DNA from: JACKCB01 sp964452775
GTDB taxonomy: Bacteria > Chloroflexota > Anaerolineae > Promineifilales > Promineifilaceae
Assembly: GCA_964452775.1 (NCBI GenBank)
Contig: CAYVQP010000008.1
Span: 29,208-93,207 of the forward strand
Length of the DNA stretch: 64,000 nt
Direction of reading: 5' to 3'
Part shown: piece after piece, positions 43,399 to 53,130 of the stretch
How the letters are laid out: every line of letters begins with the position of its first letter
How positions within the stretch are numbered: position 1 is the first letter of the stretch
The notes under the pieces: model-generated
Seen by the model: the letters and a program-made list of their open reading frames with translations, nothing else
Told to the model about the DNA's origin: nothing
The model's database searches: none
Translations under genes and position numbers: made by a program

Positions 43399-45500
43399 AA
43401 GGACGCAGTCGCCGCTTCCGGCGAAACGGGGGCGGGTGCGATCAACGGGCTGAGCGCGCGCCACAGCGCCCCATCCTGGCGCTGGCCCCGCTGATCGAGA
43501 TCGCTGGCTACCAGGACGATCCCGCCGGAGCAGCGCGCCGTCAGGCCGCTGACCAGCCGGTTTAACAGGTCGTTTCGGCTGCGAAACTCCTCCTCCATCG
43601 TCCAGGGACGATCCGGCGGCCAATCCGGCAGCAAGACGAAGACGTTGCTGATCGGCTGCCGGGGCACATCCCACCAGCCGCTCCCCCTGGCATCCAACCA
43701 GACCTGCACGCGGGCCACCCGGTTGGCCAAGAGGAAACCGTGCACGGTGGAGATCATCACCCCGTTCGGGTCCGGCGGCTCGCCAAATTCAGGCGGGTCA
43801 GCGGTCACCAACCCCTGATAGATGCCGTTGATGAAGGCCCGGCCCACATCCGCCGGCGCGGGCAAATCCAGAGCGCCGGCCGCCTCGCGCAGGTTGCCGG
43901 CCGTGCGCACCAGCCACTCGCAGACGGCCGCCGCGGCCAGGTCCGGCGCCGGCTGGAAGGGCGGCAGGGCCAACAGGTTGTTGAAGAGCAGGTGCAAAAA
44001 GGCGTCAATCGGATGCCGGCCCCCCTGTTCCGCCAGCCAGACGCGCAACTCCTCGACCGCGGCCAGCAGATGCTCATCCACGCGGGCGGCCACGGACGCG
44101 GGCAACTCAGCCGGCGAGTGCAGGTATCCTTGCGCCTCATCATACAGCGCACCGGCCAGCAGTTGCGCGCGGGCCGGGTCCAGGCCGTTGATGCTCAGGG
44201 TCAACGCCTCGGCGATATCGAATTCCTTCGGCGGCAACTCCCAAGCGGGATGAGCCAGCGCCAGCCAGGTCAGCCAGGCCCGGATACGCGGGTCGTCGCG
44301 CGGGCTGGATCGCCTGCGCAACAAGTAATAGGGCACGCCGGCCGCCTGCAGCCCATTTTCCAGGGTGTAGCGCAGCGCGCCGTCCAGGTAGGGAGCTACG
44401 ATGACCATCTCATAGGGGGCGACGCCCTCGTCTACCAGGGCGCGCACGATGTCCGTGGCCCGCAACGCCGCTTCTCGCCGGTAGCGGGTGGAGATCACTT
44501 CGATCAACGCACCGGCCGCGGCAGTGGTGGGCCGGCGCGGCGTCTCCGGCATCAGCGAGTTGGCCGCCAGATTGGCCAGATGGGTCAGCGCCTCGCTGCT
44601 GACAAAGCGCTCATGTAGGGCAATGGACCTTTCGCACGCCGCCTGGAAGCTGGCTGCCCCGCCGGGATCGGCCGACAACATCCACTTGTAGCCCCCGCCC
44701 ACATCGTAGGCCAGGGTTGTGGATACCGTCTTGCCGGTCAGGCTGCTGACGAACAGCTGGCCGGCGGCCGTTTGCTCCTCCACGTTGTCTACGATCAGAT
44801 GGCGGAAGCGCTCGCTGAAGTAGCGATGAAACTCCGGATGTTCGACGAGCTGGCTGTCAAAGACGTGCACGGTCAACGACAGGTCCAGCAAGTTATGTTC
44901 CCGGCAATGCTCACGAAAACGGCGCACGGCAACCCGCGCATCGTGCAGATAATGGATCTCGTCGCGGTCGCCGGCCCAGGTGTTGGCCGTGCGGTCAATG
45001 GCCGCGTCCAGGCTCATCCGGTTCAGCGCCGCCCGGTTGGCAATGTCAATCAACTGGCTGACGATCTGCTGCGGCCGCAAGCGCAAGCCGGCAAAGGCGC
45101 CGTCGCGCAACATCGGGGTGATGATCTGCCAGACCAGCAACTGGGAGAGATCATAGTTGAGGATGGTGGGCGGCTGGTAAGGCCGGGCAAAGCCGGCCGG
45201 GCGCGCTACCAGGGGCCAGAACAGGGCCACCATCTCTCGCGCCAGCGCCGTATAGGTGGTGATCTGCAAATCGGCGTATGGCCCAACCCCGGAAGCGTAG
45301 AGGAAGTCCAGGTAGGCGCTCTTTTGTTCCGCCTCGGCGATCAGCACCAGCAGCGTATAGGCCGGTTCGCCCTGTAACAGCAGATGCAGCAGACGCTGTT
45401 GTAAGGCGGTGGTCTTGCCGGAGCCGGGCGGCCCATATGCGAAAACGCTGCCGCCGGCCGTAACGATCGCTTCTTGTGCGGGAGTCAGTTCTATCTCCAA
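43395..45500 (-). CDS. Degenerate UvrD/Rep-like superfamily 1 helicase-related protein
   Basis: The 701-residue protein has a good Walker A (AYGPPGSGKTTAL, residues about 21-33) and UvrD-like spacing, but the expected Walker B VDEFQDT reads VDNVEEQT and the usual HxxKGLEF segment reads STVHGFLLANRVARVQ. Several catalytic motifs are therefore altered, which suggests lost or changed helicase activity. It could act as a DNA-binding or nucleotide-sensing protein. The C-terminal end overlaps the end of the convergent GTPase gene by 4 bp, so no terminator is present between them. Confidence 0.7.
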   Translation of the reverse strand: MEIELTPAQEAIVTAGGSVFAYGPPGSGKTTALQQRLLHLLLQGEPAYTLLVLIAEAEQKSAYLDFLYASGVGPYADLQITTYTALAREMVALFWPLVARPAGFARPYQPPTILNYDLSQLLVWQIITPMLRDGAFAGLRLRPQQIVSQLIDIANRAALNRMSLDAAIDRTANTWAGDRDEIHYLHDARVAVRRFREHCREHNLLDLSLTVHVFDSQLVEHPEFHRYFSERFRHLIVDNVEEQTAAGQLFVSSLTGKTVSTTLAYDVGGGYKWMLSADPGGAASFQAACERSIALHERFVSSEALTHLANLAANSLMPETPRRPTTAAAGALIEVISTRYRREAALRATDIVRALVDEGVAPYEMVIVAPYLDGALRYTLENGLQAAGVPYYLLRRRSSPRDDPRIRAWLTWLALAHPAWELPPKEFDIAEALTLSINGLDPARAQLLAGALYDEAQGYLHSPAELPASVAARVDEHLLAAVEELRVWLAEQGGRHPIDAFLHLLFNNLLALPPFQPAPDLAAAAVCEWLVRTAGNLREAAGALDLPAPADVGRAFINGIYQGLVTADPPEFGEPPDPNGVMISTVHGFLLANRVARVQVWLDARGSGWWDVPRQPISNVFVLLPDWPPDRPWTMEEEFRSRNDLLNRLVSGLTARCSGGIVLVASDLDQRGQRQDGALWRALSPLIAPAPVSPEAATASF

Positions 45501-45526
45501 TCCGGACTACCGCTGCATCCGGCCCG

Positions 45527-47458
45527 TTACCCCGGCATGTGAAAACGCAGGGTCACCTTGCCGAGGTACAGCTCATCGCCGTCAAGCAGTTGCAGGCCGT
45601 AATCAATCACCTGCTGGTCATTGACCCAGGTGCCGCTGGTGCTGTTCTCATCGTAAATGTGGAACATGTCGCCATCCCAGGTAATGGTTGCGTGCAGCCG
45701 GGAGACGGTGATGTCGTTCTCAAAGGCGATTTCCGCCTGCTGCGGGGAACGGCCCAGGCGGGTTTGCGGGCCGCTCAATGGTATGCGCGCGGGCATGCGT
45801 GACTCGCTTTGCACAACTTCCAGGTAGGCGGCGGGTTCGGGCGGGGCCGCGGGGATGTCCGGCTCCACCTGGTGCATGTGCATCTCAGTCGCCGGGGCCG
45901 GTCTGGCTGCAGGCGGCGGCGCGGACGGGGGTGCGGACGCCGAGTCGACGGCCGGCTTGGCCCGGCGTGGGCTGACCCGCAGAAGACCGCGGCGTTCGAG
46001 GATGAAGAGCACCACGCCGGCGATCAATGCCAGCGCCAGCAAGCCCACCAGACAATAGGTCAGGTACTGCGTCCAGGGAGTGCTGGGGGCCAATTCTTCC
46101 GGTATCGCTTGCGGGCCTTCCTGGATGGTCAACGTGACGGCCGGGCTTCGCGCTTCCAGCCCCTGCTCATCCACAATCTGGATCTGAACGGTGTTGGTCC
46201 CATAAGCCAGATTCGAGATTTCGCTCTCAAAAGCGCCGAGTGTGGCCGGATCAACCGCACCGACCGTCTGGCCGTTGACCAGCAATTCGGCCGACTGCAC
46301 CGTGCGCTGGCCGCCGTCCAGCCAGGCCACGGTGGCGGAGAAGCCGAGCACCACCGGCTCATCGAGATTGGGCAGGCTGAGCTGCCGGCTTTCCTCGGGA
46401 ATGTTCAGGCTGACGCTGGGCGTGGTGCCGGCGACGGTGACGGTCGTCTCCGCGGTCACTTCCGGCTCATGCAACAGGCTGACCTCTACGGGGAAGGTGC
46501 CGCCGGTCGCGTCCGGCACCGTGTACAGCAGCCACCAATGGTCGCTCAACGAAGCGGCCTGCGTGTAGGCAGTGGCCGTCGCTGCCGCATCCCCCAATTC
46601 AGAGTAGGCCCCGCGCGAACCCGCACTCAGGTTAGCCAGGTATTCGTGTCCCGAGGCCGTCAGGTCAGCAGAAAGGTTGGAATTGGTCACGCCCACGCCG
46701 TACAGCGGTATGCCCAGTGCGGCGGCCTGCGGGGCGACTTCCAACGGGTCGCCGGTGCTCAGCGGATCAGTGCCGTCCGAAATGACGAAAATGGAGGCCA
46801 GCATGGCCGGGTCCGGCTTTAGCTCGTTGATTTGCCCCAGCAGCGACGAGAGGCTGTCTACCAATGCGGTTGGGCCGGCCTGGGCTTCTATGGCATTGTT
46901 GGTGAAGTAATTCGCGACTCCGTTGTAGAAACTCTCCGGCGCCAACAACTGCACCGGCGACTCTTCCGAGGTTTGGTAGATGGCCACATAATCCACCTGC
47001 TCGGTCATGTAGTCCGGGCCGGCATATGCCTGAATCAACGCCTGCACGGTCGCCAGTTGGTCCTCGACGCCGCTGGTCAGGTCTAGCAGGAACACGGTCA
47101 ATGTGCCTACCTGTTCGGGCCGGGTCTCGTCCGGAATGACGACTTCGCCGTTGTGCCGGATGGTAAAGGCGTTCAGCTCGGGGTTCAGCGCTCCGCCGCT
47201 GCCGTTTATGCCCGCCACGCGCAAGCCGACGGTGGGCACGCTGCTCTCATCCTTCTCGGTGATGACCAGGTAGCTGGGCACAATTGAGTCAGACTGAGTC
47301 GTTGCCGGGGTCTCTTCCGCCGGGGCCTCCTCTTCGGCGGCCGGCTCCTCCGTGGCGGTCTCGTCCTGCGCTCCTACAGGCCCGCTCACCAAACACAATA
47401 GCAGGATAAGCCAGAAAAGCCCGACTACTGTTCGTTTCCGCCTGCTGGATACCATCAT
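45527..47458 (-). CDS. VWA-TM-FHA protein, copy 1
   Basis: The 643-residue protein has an N-terminal signal sequence (VVGLFWLILLLCLVSGPVGA), an acidic linker rich in E/A/T, a von Willebrand A-like domain in residues about 100-330, a transmembrane segment (YLTYCLVGLLALALIAGVVLF, about 467-487) and a C-terminal FHA domain (TRLGRSPQQAEIAF, SRLHATITW, NSTSGTWVND, about 565-640). The VWA-like domain is outside and FHA inside. FHA domains bind phosphothreonine, so the protein could couple an external binding event to phosphorylation inside. Its homologue lies 226 bp away in divergent orientation. Confidence 0.85.
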   Translation of the reverse strand: MMVSSRRKRTVVGLFWLILLLCLVSGPVGAQDETATEEPAAEEEAPAEETPATTQSDSIVPSYLVITEKDESSVPTVGLRVAGINGSGGALNPELNAFTIRHNGEVVIPDETRPEQVGTLTVFLLDLTSGVEDQLATVQALIQAYAGPDYMTEQVDYVAIYQTSEESPVQLLAPESFYNGVANYFTNNAIEAQAGPTALVDSLSSLLGQINELKPDPAMLASIFVISDGTDPLSTGDPLEVAPQAAALGIPLYGVGVTNSNLSADLTASGHEYLANLSAGSRGAYSELGDAAATATAYTQAASLSDHWWLLYTVPDATGGTFPVEVSLLHEPEVTAETTVTVAGTTPSVSLNIPEESRQLSLPNLDEPVVLGFSATVAWLDGGQRTVQSAELLVNGQTVGAVDPATLGAFESEISNLAYGTNTVQIQIVDEQGLEARSPAVTLTIQEGPQAIPEELAPSTPWTQYLTYCLVGLLALALIAGVVLFILERRGLLRVSPRRAKPAVDSASAPPSAPPPAARPAPATEMHMHQVEPDIPAAPPEPAAYLEVVQSESRMPARIPLSGPQTRLGRSPQQAEIAFENDITVSRLHATITWDGDMFHIYDENSTSGTWVNDQQVIDYGLQLLDGDELYLGKVTLRFHMPG

Positions 47459-47684
47459 GCCACCCTCTATCCTGGATTCGGGCTCCCCGGTTCACCTGTC
47501 TTCGACATCCCCTGACTCCGTGAGCAGACTCATTTGGTCGCCTGCCCATTCCTCAGGGATTATGGGGTTTACCTGGAAGATTTCCGAACTGTCGCGACTG
47601 ATCAATTGTGCCGTACTGCAATGCGCCAGACTATGAGTTTACATAGTATGTCCGTATAATAACAGACAGAAAGCGGAACGTAAA
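47459..47684. other. 226-bp region between divergent VWA-FHA genes
   Basis: Contains TATAAT (47655-47660) before the plus-strand gene but no good -35 box at the usual distance. No repeat element or ORF is supported. It must hold two divergent promoters. Confidence 0.5.
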
Positions 47685-49619
47685 ATGGGATCATTTGCAG
47701 TACGCGTGTCGCTTATGCCTCGCATCGCCCGTGTAGTTCGACCATACCGCATCCTGTTTGTCCTCTTGCTCTGCGCCATCGGCATACTGAGCCGGGCGCA
47801 GCATCTCCCGGCGCAAGAAGGTGCAGAGGAAGATGCCGCCCAACTCCGCGTCACCGGTGTTGACCTGAGTGAGTTTCCCACGGTAAAGCTGATCCTGCTC
47901 GCCTTCGGCAGCGATGGGGCGCGGCTGAACGACCTCTCCCGGCTGACGATTAGCGAAAACGGCGTCCCAATCACGGATTTCGCCGTTAGCGAGACAGAGC
48001 GGGGCCTCGACCTCATCTTTGTACTCGACGCCAATGAGTCTATCGTCAGCATTGACGATACGGAAGATGGGCGTACCCGGCTGGAGAAGGCGCAGAGCAG
48101 CCTGATTCGTTACGCCACGCAGTTTATGAGTCCGGCCGGCCTGGATCACGTCAGCGTCATTGTGCCGGACGGCGATTCCGCGCGCTTCCTGGCGCAGGAC
48201 GCCGTCCGGCCCGCCGACCTCGTCGCCGCGATCGACGGCTACGCGCCGCTGGAGCTGGGCGAAACGCCGCTGCAAGAGATGCTGGCCCTGGCCCTCACCC
48301 AGGCTACTGCGACTCACGACGAGGGGCGCGCTCAGGCGATCGTGCTTATTACAGACGGCGCGCAACTTGGCCAACAATTGCAATATGAGGAACTGCTGGA
48401 CGCGGCGCAGGCCCTGCAAATCCCGTTCCAGGCGATCATCGTCGGCGCGCGCGCTGATCAGGAGGAGATTGACAATGTGGCCCGCCTCTACCAGCCGTTG
48501 AGCGGCGGCTACATTCACATGCCTAACGCGCCGGACGCCGACCCCCTCTATCAGCAGCTAGAGGAGCTTGCCACGCAATATGACCTCTCCTACACCTCTT
48601 CGCAATTGGAGAGCGGCCCGCTGAACATTCAGGTGCATTTGGGCGAAGTTACCGGCGAGGTGACCCGAACGCTGAACCTGGATTTGCCGGCAGCCACCCT
48701 GGAGTCCGCCGCGCCGGAGATCCGGCGCGTGGGAGCGCAGGCCGACACCCCGCTAACAGAATTGCAACCGGCCGTGCAGCCGATCACCGTCCGCCTTACC
48801 TGGCCCGGCGAACCGCCTATCGCCATTCAGCAAGCGACCCTGCTGGTCAACGGCGAGCCGCAGCCTTCGCTGACCACTCCGGTAGCCGATGCGGACGGCG
48901 CACTGCAACTGGAGTGGGATATTTCGCGGCTGGACGCCGGCGCGTACACGCTCGGCGCGCGGCTGGTTGACGCCCTGGGGCGCACCATCGAAAGCGAGCC
49001 GCTGGCGATCACCATCTCGGTCATCCGGCCGGAAACGCCCGCGCCGACGCCGGAGGATGCCTTGTCTGGCGCGCCGGAAGCAGCGTTCCGTGAGACGCCG
49101 CCTATCATCGCCCGGCTGGAAGAGAACCCGAATCTGTTGATAGCCGGCTGCGGCGGTCTCGTTCTGCTCTTCTTTGGCTTGCTGCTGCTCCTTCTGTTGC
49201 GCCGGCGAAAGCGCAAGTTAATGGAACGCAAAGCGGAAGAGGCGGCGCGAGCGGCGGCATTGGCTGAAGCCGATGCCGGGGAAGAATTGCCGCCCGGCGC
49301 ATATGTGGTGCTCGTTCAGGGGGTAGAAGACTCCCGCGAACCTATTCGCGTTGCCGGAGCGGACGTCACCATCGGCCGCGATCCGCGGGTAGCGGATATC
49401 CCTTTAGCCGATGACAGCGTGGCCCGCCTGCATGCCCGCATCCGTTATCTCAACGGAGATTACTGGCTCTACGATGAAGGCAGCGCCACCGGCACCTATC
49501 TGAACTTCACCCGCATCGGACTGGCTCCACAGAAGCTGCAGGAGGGCAGCGATGTACACGTCGGGCGGGTGCACCTGCGCTTTCACCAGGGATTGCCGGA
49601 CGCCGGCCCTATAGAGTAA
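47685..49619 (+). CDS. VWA-TM-FHA protein, copy 2
   Basis: The 644-residue protein repeats the architecture of the divergent neighbour: N-terminal signal segment (ILFVLLLCAIGILSRAQHLP), VWA-like domain, a TM segment (NLLIAGCGGLVLLFFGLLLLLLLRRRK, residues about 484-510) and a C-terminal FHA domain (VTIGRDPRVADIPLADDSVARLHARIRYL). The VWA domain keeps a FVLDANESI segment in place of the usual DxSxS MIDAS residues. GGAACG before ATG 47685 is a weak ribosome site; ATG 47715 is an alternative. Both genes probably act in a common signalling or surface-assembly system, possibly with the SpoIIE-like phosphatase at 15435, although this link is only inferred. Confidence 0.85.
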   Translation: MGSFAVRVSLMPRIARVVRPYRILFVLLLCAIGILSRAQHLPAQEGAEEDAAQLRVTGVDLSEFPTVKLILLAFGSDGARLNDLSRLTISENGVPITDFAVSETERGLDLIFVLDANESIVSIDDTEDGRTRLEKAQSSLIRYATQFMSPAGLDHVSVIVPDGDSARFLAQDAVRPADLVAAIDGYAPLELGETPLQEMLALALTQATATHDEGRAQAIVLITDGAQLGQQLQYEELLDAAQALQIPFQAIIVGARADQEEIDNVARLYQPLSGGYIHMPNAPDADPLYQQLEELATQYDLSYTSSQLESGPLNIQVHLGEVTGEVTRTLNLDLPAATLESAAPEIRRVGAQADTPLTELQPAVQPITVRLTWPGEPPIAIQQATLLVNGEPQPSLTTPVADADGALQLEWDISRLDAGAYTLGARLVDALGRTIESEPLAITISVIRPETPAPTPEDALSGAPEAAFRETPPIIARLEENPNLLIAGCGGLVLLFFGLLLLLLLRRRKRKLMERKAEEAARAAALAEADAGEELPPGAYVVLVQGVEDSREPIRVAGADVTIGRDPRVADIPLADDSVARLHARIRYLNGDYWLYDEGSATGTYLNFTRIGLAPQKLQEGSDVHVGRVHLRFHQGLPDAGPIE

Positions 49620-49696
49620 AACGAACAGGCCGGCGCATTATTGGCCTTTTCTCTGGGAGAGACTTAGAATTAAGAGGGAAAGAAGGAGGATCCGCT

Positions 49697-50014
49697 GTGG
49701 AACCCAATATCAGATATTACGATGAAGTCTGGAGCGCCGATGACAAAAAGCTCGGCGTGGCCATGTCCGTTCGCCACCGGCCCGATGACCCGGACCCTGA
49801 CCTGAAGTATTATGATGCCTATCTGGAGATCCAGGATTTCAATCTGGGCATGAGCTACTTCATTCCGACGGAATTCATCAGCGACCGCGACCAGGAGAGC
49901 GGACGGGTGGAGGTAGAACAGACGCAACGGAGCGTACTGAATAATACCTGGTACCGCCGGCCCCGTTTCGTCGCTGCCGGCGAAGGCCGTCGCGAAGAAC
50001 TGCCTCGCGTATAA
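49697..50014 (+). CDS. Small protein of unknown function (possibly PRC-barrel-like)
   Basis: The 105-residue protein has a strand-rich pattern (DEVWSADDKKLGVAMSV, LEIQDFNLGMSYFIPTEFI) similar to PRC-barrel proteins, but the match is only suggestive. The start is GTG at 49697 with a very strong AAGGAGGA site (49683-49690). It is transcribed as a separate small unit before the HAD hydrolase. No signal peptide or membrane segment is seen. Confidence 0.6.
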   Translation: MEPNIRYYDEVWSADDKKLGVAMSVRHRPDDPDPDLKYYDAYLEIQDFNLGMSYFIPTEFISDRDQESGRVEVEQTQRSVLNNTWYRRPRFVAAGEGRREELPRV

Positions 50015-50107
50015 GCGCTGTAGGCAGGTTGCCACACTTTCGCAAATAGTGGTTGACCCAACGCCTTCCCACATGGGAAGCTTCGTCTCTGCAGCAAGCA
50101 AACCGTC

Positions 50108-50791
50108 ATGAATGGAAACGAGAAGGCGCTGACCGCCATCATTTTCGACATGGATGGTCTGATGGTGGATACGGAGCCTTTGTCGCAAGAGATCTGGGCG
50201 CAGATCGTCTCCCGTTATGGGGTTACACTGGAGGAGTCCGTGTACGCGCGGATGGTCGGGCTCCGCTCCAGCGAGTCGGTGCATATCATCAAACAGGCCT
50301 ACTCGTTGCCGCTTCCGGCGGAGGAACTGGCGGCAATGAAAAACTCCATCTGGGAGATCCGTTGGCGGGAGGGGGTGCCTGCCATGCCCGGCCTGCACAA
50401 GTTGCACGACGAGATAAGCCGCCGGCAGATCCCCTGGGCAGTGGCCACTTCCAGCCCCCGTTATTACGCCGAGCAAGTGCTGAAACAACTAGGCCTGGAA
50501 CCAACAGGCGGGGCGATCGCGGGCGGGAATGAGGTTGCTCATGCCAAGCCGGCCCCCGACATTTACCTGCTCGCCGCCAGACGTCTGGGCGTAGATCCGG
50601 CGACCTGCCTGGCGTTGGAAGACTCCGTACCGGGCGCCAGAGCGGCGCTGGCGGCGGGTATGACCCTGGCGGCAGTGCCATCCGGGACAACCAGCCGCGC
50701 CGACTTCGACTTTGCCCCCTATCTGTTTGACTCGCTGGCGGATGTCGCCGGCCAGCTGGACACCTTTTTCGCCGTTACCAGCGCCGTGTAA
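50108..50791 (+). CDS. HAD-superfamily hydrolase (beta-phosphoglucomutase-like)
   Basis: The 227-residue protein has HAD motif I FDMDGLMVDTEPL, motif II SSPRYY, motif III KPAPDIYLLAARRLG and motif IV LALEDSVPGARAA. The cap between motif I and II is of the helical type (beta-phosphoglucomutase/phosphatase subgroup). The substrate is not deducible. A perfect CTTCCCA-CA-TGGGAAG palindrome at 50065-50080 lies 28 bp upstream and might be an operator. A degenerate GCAG hairpin follows the gene. Confidence 0.88.
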   Translation: MNGNEKALTAIIFDMDGLMVDTEPLSQEIWAQIVSRYGVTLEESVYARMVGLRSSESVHIIKQAYSLPLPAEELAAMKNSIWEIRWREGVPAMPGLHKLHDEISRRQIPWAVATSSPRYYAEQVLKQLGLEPTGGAIAGGNEVAHAKPAPDIYLLAARRLGVDPATCLALEDSVPGARAALAAGMTLAAVPSGTTSRADFDFAPYLFDSLADVAGQLDTFFAVTSAV

Positions 50792-50799
50792 CTGAAAGT

Positions 50800-50861
50800 C
50801 CCCGCAGCTCTTTACGGAGTCCATCTCGCAGCAAGTCTACCAAGCAATAACTGTGGGGTTT
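50800..50861 (+). terminator. Degenerate CCCCGCAG hairpin with G-U compensation
   Basis: CCCCGCAG (50800-50807) and CTGTGGGG (50851-50858) pair in RNA over all eight positions with one G-U pair, followed by TTT. It looks like an aged copy of the AACCCCGCAGGTC element. Confidence 0.5.
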
Positions 50862-50904
50862 CTGCTGGGCGGTTACCGGCCAAACTTGTGGGCCGTCGCG
50901 CGCA

Positions 50905-51999
50905 TCAGACCTGGTAATGCTCCCGGTACTGCGCGATCAGGTCGCGCACCGCTTGCCGGCGCAACGTGCTATCCTGCACCGGCTGGGCCAGCGCCGTCAA
51001 ATAAGTCTGCTGCGTGCTGCGCGCCTTGAGCGTCACTTCGCTCGCCGGCGACAGCGTTTGCTCGCGCAGCGGCTTCACCAGCTTGCGCCGCAAAGCCAAG
51101 TCATCTCCCTGGCCCGCCACCCAGGCATCCAGGGGCTGGGTCACGTAGCTTCTCAAGCCATCCGCCGTGCCCGGCGTCTGTTGCAGCAGGCTGGTCAGCG
51201 ACTCGACCACCCGCGCCGCCTTATCGCCCATGCCGAATGGCAGCCACTTCAGCACATCCTGGAACCACTGGCCCAACATTTCCAGAAAATCGCCGGCCCG
51301 GTCCAAGGCCGTCGCCAGAATCTCCCGCGCGTCTTCATAGTAGACGCTCAACAGCTGGGCGCGGTTCTCTGCCCAGTCTCGCCCGGCCTGGACCAACGGG
51401 ATCTCGGCCTCCAGGGTATCCAGCGCCTGAGAGCCGAGAGCGACCCCTTCTTCCAGCGTAGGAACCTGGCCCAGCAAATCATCTACCGCCTGGCTCACCG
51501 AACTGATGCCGTTCTGAACGACGCCATCCAGGTTAATTCCGTCGAGCTGTTCATACAGGGCAAGCAGGCCGCCGAGCAAGCCGGCGCGGTCATTGGCCCC
51601 GGCTAACTGCCCGCGCAACGCCTCCAACTCCTGGCTGGAGCTGCCGTTGGCTGCTTCCAGGTCGGCCAGCCGGCGTTGCGCCGCCGCCAGGTCCGCCTGC
51701 AGTTGCATATTTTCCGCCAGGCTGGCAGCCAGGCGGGTAGTCAGATCGCTGCTACCCAACACCGGCGCGGCGAGATTAGGGCCGACATTGGCCCCAACGT
51801 TGGCGATCGTGGCCGGAGGCGCGAGAGTGGGAATGACCGAATCAGCCGTGGTGATCACCGTCTCGCCCGGCTTCCTCAGCACCAGGGCAGCGCCGCCGCC
51901 GGTCGCCGCCGCTGCAGTAAGCAGGGCAAAGACCTTCAGAAAGCCGCGACGGTCAATGCCGGAGTCCTCCGGGCCGGATCCTAATGGCTGTGTGGTCAT
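50905..51999 (-). CDS. Tat-exported protein of unknown function
   Basis: The 364-residue protein begins with a twin-arginine signal, DRRGFLKVFALLTAAAATGGGAA, after a 16-residue n-region. A threonine/proline-rich spacer (SVIPTLAPPATIANVGANVGP) and a coiled-coil-like stretch (LAENMQLQADLAAAQRRLADLE) follow, then helical segments. There is no recognisable enzyme domain. The ribosome site GGAGG before ATG 51999 is strong. It is probably translocated folded and held at the membrane. It lies on the minus strand before era, after a 129-bp gap without recognisable features. Confidence 0.8.
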   Translation of the reverse strand: MTTQPLGSGPEDSGIDRRGFLKVFALLTAAAATGGGAALVLRKPGETVITTADSVIPTLAPPATIANVGANVGPNLAAPVLGSSDLTTRLAASLAENMQLQADLAAAQRRLADLEAANGSSSQELEALRGQLAGANDRAGLLGGLLALYEQLDGINLDGVVQNGISSVSQAVDDLLGQVPTLEEGVALGSQALDTLEAEIPLVQAGRDWAENRAQLLSVYYEDAREILATALDRAGDFLEMLGQWFQDVLKWLPFGMGDKAARVVESLTSLLQQTPGTADGLRSYVTQPLDAWVAGQGDDLALRRKLVKPLREQTLSPASEVTLKARSTQQTYLTALAQPVQDSTLRRQAVRDLIAQYREHYQV

Positions 52000-52128
52000 C
52001 TTTTCTCATCCTCCAAAGGCGGAACACAAGCGTTCGTCTTCAATACGAATTCTACAAGTGAATGTTGCGAAATCCACTTGAATAGAACACCTGTTTCGGT
52101 GGATGGTTAGCCGGCTCTTAGCAGTTGC

Positions 52129-53124
52129 TCACGTTCGCGGGCTGCTGTAGCCCAGCCGGCGCAACGCCGCCTCGTCCCGCCGCCATTTCGGCTCCACCTT
52201 GACCCATAGCTCCAGGAAGACCTTGCTCCCCAGCATGTCTTCTATTTGTTGCCGGGCAGCCGCCCCGATCTGGCGCAATTGGCTGCCCTTGCTCCCGATC
52301 ACAATCTGCTTGTGCGAATTACGCTCCACGTAGATGGTCGCCGAAATATGGGTAACTTCGTTCTCGCGCTCCTTGAACTCGTCCACCACCACTGCTGCGC
52401 CATGCGGCACTTCCTCATGCAGTTGCAGCAGGATTTGCTCGCGCACCAGCTCAGCGGCGATGTCGCGCAGGAACAGGTCCGTCACCTGGTCCGCCGGATA
52501 GTAGCGCGGCCCCTCCGGCAACTTATCCACTATCAACTGCAGCAACTCCTCCACCCCCCGTCGCCGCGCCGCTGAAAAGAACAGCCAGTCAGCCGCCTCC
52601 GGCAACAGCGCCCGGTAGCTTTCCGTGCGCGAGAGCACCTCATCCGGCTGGAGCAAGTCCGCCTTATTAATCGCCAGCAGGACCGGTCTTGAGGCAGCCA
52701 ATGGTCGCAGTTGCCCGGCAATTTCGTGATCCTCCTCTCCGGGCGGGAAGCTGCCGTCGGCCAACCAGAGCACCAGGTCGGCGTCTTGCAGCGTCTCCAG
52801 GGCCGTTTCCAGCATGAACTCATCCAGCTTGTGGCGCGGATGCATGATGCCGGGCGTGTCCACAAAGACTATCTGGTAATCCGGCGCGGTGACGATGCCC
52901 AATTGCCTGGTGCGCGTGGTCTGCGGGCGAGGGGTGACGATAGCCACCTTCTGCTGCAGGAAGGCGTTCATCAGCGTGCTCTTGCCGGCATTCGGCCGGC
53001 CAACCACCGCCACAAAGCCGGATCGGTGACCCGCCGGTATGGCCTCATCGGCCAATGAATCCAGGTCGAGCCCCTCTTCCACGCCCCGGCCCTCTTCAGC
53101 CCGCTTGTCTGCTTCTATCGTCAT
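52129..53124 (-). CDS. era: GTPase Era
   Basis: Era is an essential GTPase for 16S rRNA maturation and 30S assembly. The 331-residue protein has GRPNAGKSTLMNAFL, PQTTR, FVDTPGIMHP and NKADL motifs, and a C-terminal KH domain (VIGSKGSQLRQIGAAARQQI and VFLELWVKV). The N-terminus is about 33 residues longer than usual, acidic and rich in Glu/Asp. ATG at 53124 has AAGAGG in front. It is preceded by a TIM-barrel gene that ends six bp upstream, so the two are co-transcribed. Confidence 0.93.
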   Translation of the reverse strand: MTIEADKRAEEGRGVEEGLDLDSLADEAIPAGHRSGFVAVVGRPNAGKSTLMNAFLQQKVAIVTPRPQTTRTRQLGIVTAPDYQIVFVDTPGIMHPRHKLDEFMLETALETLQDADLVLWLADGSFPPGEEDHEIAGQLRPLAASRPVLLAINKADLLQPDEVLSRTESYRALLPEAADWLFFSAARRRGVEELLQLIVDKLPEGPRYYPADQVTDLFLRDIAAELVREQILLQLHEEVPHGAAVVVDEFKERENEVTHISATIYVERNSHKQIVIGSKGSQLRQIGAAARQQIEDMLGSKVFLELWVKVEPKWRRDEAALRRLGYSSPRT

Positions 53125-53130
53125 TGCCTC

